8,976 nt of DNA from Methanobacteriota archaeon (GTDB lineage: Archaea > Thermoplasmatota > Poseidoniia > Poseidoniales > Poseidoniaceae). Below, in pieces: positions 1 through 5,526 of this stretch. The translations under genes were made by a program, and so were the position numbers. The notes under the pieces were generated by a model, which was given only the letters and a program-made list of their open reading frames with translations, searched no databases and was not told the origin of the DNA. Position 1 is the stretch's first letter, and each line of letters begins with the position of its first letter. Location of the stretch: NCBI GenBank assembly GCA_018645535.1, contig JABGWN010000254.1, positions 1 through 8,976 on the forward strand, in the 5' to 3' direction.

Positions 1-91
1 AAAATATATGGTTAAATATATTCATACTAACATTAAAAAGAACTATTTCTATTCATTAAGTACAATTTGAATCAATATTAATGAACAAATG

Positions 92-100
92 ATTGATATA
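92..100 (+). promoter_or_regulatory. TATA-like box for glutamine synthetase
   Basis: The 123 bases before the glutamine synthetase are strongly AT-rich (25 G/C in the first 114 bases) and hold no gene. The element ATTGATATA is centred about 27 bases before the ATG at 124. That is where an archaeal TATA box would sit if transcription started at the start codon itself, giving a leaderless mRNA. No Shine-Dalgarno sequence is visible before that ATG, which agrees. The arms ATCAAT (71-76) and ATTGAT (92-97) are a 6-base inverted repeat whose second arm overlaps the TATA-like element, so a repressor site is possible but unproven in such AT-rich sequence. Other A/T tracts such as 3-9 and 14-20 could hold further upstream elements. 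Confidence 0.45.
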
Positions 101-123
101 CCGTCTTCGATACCTTGCATTTG

Positions 124-1134
124 ATGTCCACGAAATCAAAATTGGAATATATTTGGCTTGACGGCTACGAACCAACACAGAATATGAGAAGCAAAACCAT
201 GGTTAGAGATGAATTTTCAGGTACGCTTGAAGAATGTCCAGAATGGATGTTCGATGGCTCTTCAACACGCCAAGCAGAAGGAGGAGCATCGGATTGCCTT
301 CTCAAGCCAGTTGCTATCTATCCAGATCCACAACGCATCAACGGCTTCCTTGTTATGTGCGAAGTTCTCAATCCAGATGGGACGCCTCATCCATCAAATG
401 CAAGAGCTACAATCGATGATGATGACAATGATTTCTGGTTCGGATACGAGCAAGAATATTTCATCATGGATGCAGATACACAACTCCCTGTTGGTTTCCC
501 TGTAGGCGGATATCCAGGTCCACAAGGACTGTACTATTGTTCAGTTGGTGGAAAGAATACACATGGCCGTGCTTTCGTCGAAGAGCATGCTGATCTTTGC
601 CTTGAAGCAGGAATCAACTTTGAAGGAATCAACCAAGAAGTTGCTTGTGGCCAATGGGAATTCCAGGTCTTTGCAAAGGGTGCAAAGAAAGCAGGGGATG
701 AATTGTGGGTTTCTCGCTATCTTCTTGACAGATTAACTGAAAGTTACGGCTATTACATCGAATACCATCCAAAACCAGTTCAAGGAGATTGGAACGGTTC
801 AGGTATGCACGCGAACTTCTCTAACGGCCCTATGCGCGATACTGGAGGCAAGGAACTGTTCGACACTATCTGTGAAGCATTTGGAAAGAATATCAAGAAG
901 CACATGGATGTCTATGGGGCTCACAACGAACTACGACTAACTGGTCTGCATGAAACTCAATCTATTGATGAGTTCTCATACGGAGTTTCCGACCGTGGAG
1001 CATCGATTCGTGTACCAGCAACTGTTCCAGCCGATGGTTGGATTGGCAGACTCGAAGACCGCCGACCAGCATCTAATGGTGACCCGTACAAGATTGGTGC
1101 AGTCATTATCCAGACTACAAAGTCAGCTCTCTGA
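124..1134 (+). CDS. glnA: Glutamine synthetase, type II (eukaryote-like GSII)
   Basis: This cytosolic enzyme makes glutamine from glutamate, ammonia and ATP, the main entry of ammonia into amino acids. The 336-residue product is collinear with the short GSII class rather than the roughly 450-residue GSI class usual in archaea. The N-terminal beta-grasp region ends in WMFDGSSTRQAEG (41-53). The catalytic part holds GYEQEYF (107-113, with glutamates for metal binding), NQEVACGQWEFQVF (170-183), NGSGMHANFS (224-233, ATP and glutamate site), HNELRLTGLHET (267-278) and EDRRPASNGDPYK (311-323). In the last motif Gly319 stands where eukaryotic enzymes usually have Cys. I chose ATG 124 over the in-frame TTG codons at 115 and 121: it is preceded at about -27 by a TATA-like box and gives the family-typical N-terminus. 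Its 3' end overlaps the convergent SemiSWEET gene by 12 bases. Function is secure; the origin of a GSII in this genome is open. Confidence 0.95.
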   Translation: MSTKSKLEYIWLDGYEPTQNMRSKTMVRDEFSGTLEECPEWMFDGSSTRQAEGGASDCLLKPVAIYPDPQRINGFLVMCEVLNPDGTPHPSNARATIDDDDNDFWFGYEQEYFIMDADTQLPVGFPVGGYPGPQGLYYCSVGGKNTHGRAFVEEHADLCLEAGINFEGINQEVACGQWEFQVFAKGAKKAGDELWVSRYLLDRLTESYGYYIEYHPKPVQGDWNGSGMHANFSNGPMRDTGGKELFDTICEAFGKNIKKHMDVYGAHNELRLTGLHETQSIDEFSYGVSDRGASIRVPATVPADGWIGRLEDRRPASNGDPYKIGAVIIQTTKSAL

Positions 1135-1410
1135 TTCTTCGTTTCGCCTTGAGCGAATCCGGTATACGCCGATTGTGATCCCTATAATGAAAGATAACGT
1201 GAGTATGTTGGAAATAATCATTGCAATTGAACCAACGATAATTCCATAGACAAGCCATAGCGAGAGAGATACACTTACGGCGATGAATGTTGGAATGGAA
1301 ATCCCTTCTTCCTTACCATCAACCCACACTCTACGAATTTGAGGAATCCATGCGAGAATACCGATTAATCCGCCGACGAGACCGATTGCTTCAATCCACG
1401 CTTCTGCCAT
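1123..1410 (-). CDS. SemiSWEET / PQ-loop (MtN3) small membrane transporter
   Basis: A 95-residue integral membrane protein with three predicted helices (about 5-25, 39-60 and 62-83) and a charged C-terminal tail (RIRSRRNEESES). This is the size and topology of bacterial and archaeal SemiSWEETs, which dimerise into a pore for sugars moving down their gradient. Helix 1 carries the PQ motif in AWIPQIRRVW (Pro23-Gln24). LWLVYG (51-56) ends the second helix region, and Asn68 in ISNIL sits where the family keeps a substrate-pocket asparagine. I use ATG 1410: the open frame reaches back to 1527, but those 39 residues lie inside the NERD gene and are not membrane-like. The start shares one base with the NERD stop (TGATG) and has a Shine-Dalgarno-like GGAG 8 bases upstream, so translational coupling is likely. 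Substrate is unknown; other PQ-loop roles cannot be excluded. Confidence 0.85.
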   Translation of the reverse strand: MAEAWIEAIGLVGGLIGILAWIPQIRRVWVDGKEEGISIPTFIAVSVSLSLWLVYGIIVGSIAMIISNILTLSFIIGITIGVYRIRSRRNEESES

Positions 1411-2330
1411 CAACCCCACTCCATAGGTCGCTTTGAGGCATCGATTGAATCGATCATCATCCAGTCGATTTGTTCTGCTTGGCTTCTGCCAACAACATGC
1501 ATTTTGACTGCAGGACCATCTTTGCATTTGAGTTCGATATTTCGACCACTTTCATCATTGAGGTGAATTTTGCTGAGTTTTGGCCTGAATACCGTAAGGA
1601 TACTTCGCGGGTGTTGGCATGTTGCAGTCAATCCACCTTGACGAGTCGTATCCCATTCATCGACACCTGTTCCTAGACCAAGACTGAGAAGATCGCCCTT
1701 TACTTTCAATCCCCCGTGCATATGGATTTCATCCCAGGTTCCAAAACCAGCCATTGTTTCCATAATACGAGGGTTTTCTTCACCACCTCCAACTTTTTGA
1801 ATCATAGCCAATAATTGCTTTTCATTCAGCATTTTCGCCGGAAGTTGAGGCATATTTTTCGGCCACTCAAGCCGTTGATGCGTCATAGCCACAAATGTTT
1901 GAATGTCGAGTTTATCGTCTGGATATCGTTCAGCATGAATTTCAGTTAACAATCTCGTCTTTCGAGCAATGCGATGAGCGACAGTAGCGTGACTGTGCAT
2001 TGTCCCATTGTTACGATGTTGGATGAATTCGCCATCCTCTTTGACTTCAAATCGACCAGACCAATGCTTCTGTTCAACAACCAGAACAACAGAACCCGAA
2101 ATCAAGATCAAATCAATTTCTCTCCGTCCACCATCTGGATCGGGTATGCGTACAGACCCGTGTACTGACCAGTTGTTTTTGCGTCCAGCAGCCCGAGTTA
2201 ACTTCTCAAGTCGTAATTCCGAATTGTCTCCCGCCTGATGAATCTCATCAACGGGTTGCTTCAAACACCTTCTTCGCCAAAGATTCCATCGCTGTTTGAT
2301 TCCCAACCAATCACCTGAGTAATGAATCAA
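1410..2330 (-). CDS. NERD-domain (nuclease-related) protein
   Basis: A 306-residue soluble protein. Residues about 30-135 resemble the NERD domain, a restriction-endonuclease-like fold linked to DNA processing: a GDNSELR segment (34-40), then REID (70-73), a hydrophobic strand and VVEQKHW (84-90). This gives the D-(x)n-ExK catalytic pattern with Asp73, Glu86 and Lys88, all intact. The remainder (about 140-306) I do not recognise; it contains a Gly-rich GLKVKGDLLSLGLGTG stretch and a predicted beta-rich end. No helicase or kinase domain is fused, unlike many NERD proteins. The start is uncertain. TTG 2330 overlaps the phosphatase gene by 20 bases; in-frame TTG 2306 lies 4 bases after AGGTGA (2316-2311), which could serve as its ribosome site and also holds the phosphatase stop. 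Nuclease activity is inferred from motifs; substrate and role are unknown. Confidence 0.72.
   Translation of the reverse strand: MIHYSGDWLGIKQRWNLWRRRCLKQPVDEIHQAGDNSELRLEKLTRAAGRKNNWSVHGSVRIPDPDGGRREIDLILISGSVVLVVEQKHWSGRFEVKEDGEFIQHRNNGTMHSHATVAHRIARKTRLLTEIHAERYPDDKLDIQTFVAMTHQRLEWPKNMPQLPAKMLNEKQLLAMIQKVGGGEENPRIMETMAGFGTWDEIHMHGGLKVKGDLLSLGLGTGVDEWDTTRQGGLTATCQHPRSILTVFRPKLSKIHLNDESGRNIELKCKDGPAVKMHVVGRSQAEQIDWMMIDSIDASKRPMEWG
1419..1422 (-). promoter_or_regulatory. Ribosome binding site of the SemiSWEET gene
   Basis: GGAG on the minus strand lies 8 bases before the ATG at 1410, inside the last codons of the NERD gene. It supports the 95-residue start over the longer frame and fits reinitiation after termination at the overlapping TGATG. 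It is one of the few convincing Shine-Dalgarno sites in the window, as expected for a gene internal to an operon. Confidence 0.5.
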
Positions 2331-3099
2331 CAGAATCTACGATAAGTGAAGGCATTTGTTCAGCCCCTTCTGGGAGTTGGTTCACATCATCCATCGTAGC
2401 TTCTCCTGATAGAACGAGAATACCCATGCAACCGGCTCGACTTGCCATCGCGATATCGGTATAGAGGCGGTCACCAACCATTGCACACTCTTCGGGCTTC
2501 AAACCCAGTGCTTCGATTCGATGCAGGATCATCCCAGCATTTGGCTTTCCAGAAATATGAACAGGTTCAACCCCAGTTGTAGCCTTGAAGAGCGCTAGGA
2601 AGGCTCCCACATCAGGCAACCCTCCATCTGGAGATGGGCATACCATGTCGGGATGTGATGCCATCAACGGGACGCCAGCATGAAGGTGAAGACTTGCAGT
2701 TTCTAGTTTTTCATATGTGGTCTCAGTATCGTAACCTAAAACGACGTATTGCGGCTTCAATGATCGGGTTGAGATTCCCTCTGCCTCAAGCATTTTGCAC
2801 ATTCCTTCTGTACCGACACAATATGTTTTTGTTACGTTATTCTTCTTCAACCAGGCGAGACAATCATGGGTCGATAAGAGGACATCATCAGCGGTTGCAG
2901 GAATTCCCATCCCTTCTAATTTTTTGACATATTGAGTAACACTTCTGGAAGAATTATTTGAAAGGAAAAAGCGTTGAACACCCAGCTCATCGCATCGATG
3001 TAGAAATTCAAGCGCCCCAGGAATGAGGTTTCCTCCGAGGTATACTGTTCCATCGAGGTCTAAAAAGACGGCCTTAATCCCGTCAAGAGAGGCTCCCAT
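2311..3099 (-). CDS. HAD-superfamily hydrolase, class IIA (NagD-like phosphatase)
   Basis: A 262-residue cytosolic phosphatase of the haloacid dehalogenase superfamily. All four motifs are present: FLDLDGTVY (12-20; nucleophile Asp14 and acid/base Asp16), FLSNNSSRS (45-53; motif II Ser47), GKPNAGM (184-190; motif III Lys185) and MVGDRLYTDIAMA (207-219; Asp210 and Asp215 for magnesium). The stretch between motifs II and III forms the C2 cap typical of class IIA, which includes NagD, 4-nitrophenylphosphatase and phosphoglycolate phosphatases. Length fits the family. The ATG lies 9 bases after the reductase stop and lacks a clear Shine-Dalgarno site. The physiological substrate cannot be read from sequence; sugar phosphates, phosphoglycolate and nucleotides are all used by relatives. 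Position next to a lipid reductase hints at, but does not show, a link to phospholipid precursors. Confidence 0.9.
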   Translation of the reverse strand: MGASLDGIKAVFLDLDGTVYLGGNLIPGALEFLHRCDELGVQRFFLSNNSSRSVTQYVKKLEGMGIPATADDVLLSTHDCLAWLKKNNVTKTYCVGTEGMCKMLEAEGISTRSLKPQYVVLGYDTETTYEKLETASLHLHAGVPLMASHPDMVCPSPDGGLPDVGAFLALFKATTGVEPVHISGKPNAGMILHRIEALGLKPEECAMVGDRLYTDIAMASRAGCMGILVLSGEATMDDVNQLPEGAEQMPSLIVDSVDSLLR

Positions 3100-3108
3100 A
3101 TTGTGCTC

Positions 3109-4455
3109 TTAGAACATCAAGGTCTTGAACATGAACCATGGAGAATGAAGATTTTCCTGTGCTTCTTTGCTCGCAATCATTTCCGTCATCATTTCTTGAA
3201 GCACTGGCTTTTTCCCTGCCTTTCCAACAAACCAATTGAGTAACCAAGAACGTCGAGACAGAGATTGCATACGATAACTGTTGGTTAATTCCTTACCGAG
3301 AACCTCCCAAACTTCCACTTGGTAATCCATTGGAGATTTACCTTCTAGAATGTGACGGGCTGCTATTTCACCTGTAACCAGTGCGTTTCCAACTCCTTCT
3401 CCAGAAAAAGGATCGATTAAACTCGCAGCATCTCCCACTAACCATGCTCCGTTCATTGCCATTCTCCTTGGTTGAAGTTTCTGTTTTTTCCGTGGAGACC
3501 CGAAAGGAAGTTGCCAACCTTTTGCGGTTCCTTCCACCAATGTTGCATTTGCAAATCGTTCTTTGAATTGAGGATGATTCGCAATAATATCTTTCTGTAA
3601 TGCTTTGAGTTTTTTCGACTGCTTATCCATCAGATGCATCACCATGCCACACCCAACGTTTGCTCTACCATCGCCAAGGGGGAAAATCCAGAAATATCCG
3701 GGGATGATATCGTCTACGAAGTGAATTTCTATGTCGCCAATGTTCTCTTCGCATCCTTTGACACCATCCCAATATTCGCGATATCCTCCGCAGTAATGCT
3801 TTTTATCGACCATCATTTCGCTATATGTGTCCACAACTAATGCTGTTGCAACGGGACAAAGGTATCCTGCAGCACCGACTAAAGCCGGGGCGTGGAATTC
3901 GAATACCTCGCCTTTTCGCCCCCCAATTCGAAGACGAACCCCAGAAGCAAATCGCTCATCTTTTGATCCGTCTCCTGGGTCATTTCCATCATTGTATAGA
4001 ACATCAGTAACGTCTGCTCCCTGTACTACAGATCCTCCGTTTTCTCGAACAAGATGCTGAACTCTTTCGAATAAAAGGTGGTCAAATTGTTCTCTAGGGA
4101 GTGAATATCCAGCTTCGAGTCGAGCAACGTCCTCTTCTGGGAGTGCAACCCGAACTTCCTTGCCATTTGGACTTGAGAAAAGAATTCCATTCACTCTGAA
4201 ATGTGGCGTCTGCTCGAGGGTTTCTTTGACACCGAGCGCCTTTACATGCGAGAGGGACTTTCCACCCACGGCATCACCACAGACCTTATCGCGAGGCCAG
4301 ATACCTTTCTCGATTAGGAGAACACGTTTTCCTGCCATGGCTAGATATCCTGCAGCCGAAGAACCGCCGGGGCCACCACCAACAACAATTGCATCAAATG
4401 ATGCGCCAGATTCAGGGACTTTTCCTGTATCAATTGGCTGAGTCCATGACGGCAT
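3109..4455 (-). CDS. Geranylgeranyl reductase family FAD-dependent oxidoreductase
   Basis: A 448-residue flavoprotein of the PHBH-like geranylgeranyl reductase family, which in archaea hydrogenates the isoprenoid chains of membrane lipids. Residues 21-50 form the FAD Rossmann fold, with VVGGGPGGSSAAGYLA (GxGxxG at Gly26/28/31) and Glu49 at the end of the second strand. KVCGDAV (57-63) contains the CGD segment that approaches the flavin. PGYFWIFPLGDG (252-263) contains the YxWxFP substrate-channel motif of the family. LVGDAASLIDPFSGEGVGNAL (339-359) is the second FAD-binding motif. An oddity is GAAG (194-197), where relatives usually have GADG: the Asp of the DG motif is Ala here. No signal peptide or obvious membrane helix is seen, so peripheral membrane association is likely. 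It is the first gene of the minus-strand cluster. The exact lipid substrate and electron donor are not visible; a digeranylgeranylglycerophospholipid reductase is the leading guess. Confidence 0.88.
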   Translation of the reverse strand: MPSWTQPIDTGKVPESGASFDAIVVGGGPGGSSAAGYLAMAGKRVLLIEKGIWPRDKVCGDAVGGKSLSHVKALGVKETLEQTPHFRVNGILFSSPNGKEVRVALPEEDVARLEAGYSLPREQFDHLLFERVQHLVRENGGSVVQGADVTDVLYNDGNDPGDGSKDERFASGVRLRIGGRKGEVFEFHAPALVGAAGYLCPVATALVVDTYSEMMVDKKHYCGGYREYWDGVKGCEENIGDIEIHFVDDIIPGYFWIFPLGDGRANVGCGMVMHLMDKQSKKLKALQKDIIANHPQFKERFANATLVEGTAKGWQLPFGSPRKKQKLQPRRMAMNGAWLVGDAASLIDPFSGEGVGNALVTGEIAARHILEGKSPMDYQVEVWEVLGKELTNSYRMQSLSRRSWLLNWFVGKAGKKPVLQEMMTEMIASKEAQENLHSPWFMFKTLMF

Positions 4456-4535
4456 GGTTCGTGGACTGCACGATGCTCTTTGAGGCTTCTTACCACACCA
4501 TCATCACTATGCGCTTTGGGTGAACAACGTGCTTC

Positions 4536-5465
4536 ATGCAGACCGTGACGCGACGTAAAGCGGTATGGGGCTTGTTGGTTGTAACCATTGTTTGGGGTGC
4601 AACGTTCATATGGATGAAACAAGCCATGAATGCAGTCCAAACTGAGATTGATACATACGGTCAAACAGCCGTCGTATCAGTTCTTGTTGGAGGCCGTTTC
4701 CTAATTGCTGCAATTGCGCTTTTCATCGGGTCTTCAAAGGCCAGAGCCGCTCTTAGAGAAAGGGAACTATGGGGCGGCGGAACGGTTCTTGGTCTCATTC
4801 TTCTTGTAGGATTCACAACTCAAATGGTTGGTATCGATACAATTTCTCCATCGACATCAGCATTTCTAACCTCTCTTTATGTTGTCTTTACAGCAATTAT
4901 TTCGACCAAAATGACCGGCCAACCCGTAACTCGAATGATGATTGTAGGCGTCCTTTTAGCGACATTTGGGGCAGGTTTCATCGAAGGACCTCCGCACTTG
5001 TCATGGGGGAAAGGAGAAATTCTGACAGTTATCTGTGCGTTCTTTTTCGCGCTCCACATTATTTTCACCCAATCCATTACACAACGAATGGATCCTCTCG
5101 GCGTTACGATTACCTCTTTCATAATCGTGAGTATTGGAAGCTTCGTAATCTCCGTCCTCATGGGCGGAATGGACACCTTCAAACTCTGGGAATTAACGCT
5201 TCAACAGGACGTTATTGTTCCTTTGCTCTGCTTGGGATTACTTGGATCTCTATTCGCCCTCCTGTTGCTTAATTTGTTGCAGCGGTTTCTTCATCCTGTA
5301 CAAGCAGCAATTATCTATGGTCTCGAACCTGTTTGGGCAACAATGTTTGCTCTTGGGCTTGGCCTGTCAGAGTGGTCTGGGTGGATTGCTATTGGAGGGT
5401 CGGCTCTATTGTTAGGGAATGTCCTTGTAGAATTACGGCAATCGGCCCATACAGAGGAAGAATAA
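4536..5465 (+). CDS. EamA/DMT-family membrane transporter
   Basis: A 309-residue inner-membrane protein with about ten hydrophobic helices (roughly 9-27, 45-65, 82-99, 107-125, 133-150, 160-180, 190-209, 226-249, 256-276, 281-300), arranged as two EamA repeats of five. Family hallmarks are WGATFIWMK in helix 1 (20-28), SAFLTSLYVVFTA (108-120) in the first repeat and YGLEPVWATM (261-270) in the second. Relatives export amino acids, metabolites or drugs, mostly by proton antiport; the substrate is not readable here. The start at ATG 4536 puts Arg/Lys just before helix 1, as the positive-inside rule expects. The tail (SAHTEEE) is short and charged. The spacer to the divergent reductase is 80 bases, and 61 bases separate it from the downstream PLP enzyme. 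That neighbour makes export of a sulfur compound or amino acid conceivable, but this is only context. Confidence 0.9.
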   Translation: MQTVTRRKAVWGLLVVTIVWGATFIWMKQAMNAVQTEIDTYGQTAVVSVLVGGRFLIAAIALFIGSSKARAALRERELWGGGTVLGLILLVGFTTQMVGIDTISPSTSAFLTSLYVVFTAIISTKMTGQPVTRMMIVGVLLATFGAGFIEGPPHLSWGKGEILTVICAFFFALHIIFTQSITQRMDPLGVTITSFIIVSIGSFVISVLMGGMDTFKLWELTLQQDVIVPLLCLGLLGSLFALLLLNLLQRFLHPVQAAIIYGLEPVWATMFALGLGLSEWSGWIAIGGSALLLGNVLVELRQSAHTEEE

Positions 5466-5474
5466 ATCATCAAA

Positions 5475-5495
5475 ACCTTCCCCATCGTTGAAGGT
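5475..5495 (+). repeat. Short inverted repeat between transporter and PLP enzyme
   Basis: ACCTTC (5475-5480) and GAAGGT (5490-5495) could pair as a 6-base stem with a 9-base loop, just after the transporter stop. No T-run follows, so it is not a convincing terminator. The 61-base spacer (5466-5526) holds nothing else clear; the A/T-rich AATAAATCAT at 5461-5470 might act as a TATA-like element for the next gene. The stem is short enough to be chance. Confidence 0.2.
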
Positions 5496-5526
5496 CTGAA
5501 GGCAACTCCGTTGGTTTGGGCTGAAC

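Larger units (their letters stand above)
1123..4455 (-). other. Putative four-gene operon (reductase, phosphatase, NERD protein, SemiSWEET)
   Basis: Four minus-strand genes run without a break from 4455 to 1123. The reductase stop is 9 bases before the phosphatase start. The phosphatase end and the NERD start overlap by 20 bases, or lie 4 bases apart if the NERD protein starts at TTG 2306. The NERD stop and the SemiSWEET start share one base (TGATG). There is no room for internal promoters outside coding sequence, so one transcript from the 4456-4535 spacer is the simplest reading. That spacer has no clear TATA box facing this way. Co-transcription is inferred from spacing only; the functions do not obviously form one pathway. 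Confidence 0.6.

Noticed and set aside
81..92. ATG at 81 in the leader as a short upstream peptide start
   Set aside because: The frame stops after three codons (TGA at 90-92), with no ribosome site.
1411..1527. Possible 39-residue N-terminal extension of the SemiSWEET gene
   Set aside because: It lies wholly within the NERD coding sequence, is Cys/Arg-rich and not membrane-like, and the ATG at 1410 has a GGAG site and gives the family-typical 95 residues.
4341..4664. Minus-strand frame of 107 residues spanning the divergent spacer
   Set aside because: It overlaps the starts of both the reductase and the transporter, matches no family and has odd composition. The known genes explain the sequence better.
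4769..5272. Open frame of 167 residues inside the transporter gene
   Set aside because: It is a shifted-frame shadow: the other frame encodes a clear ten-helix EamA protein, and this product is low in recognisable structure.
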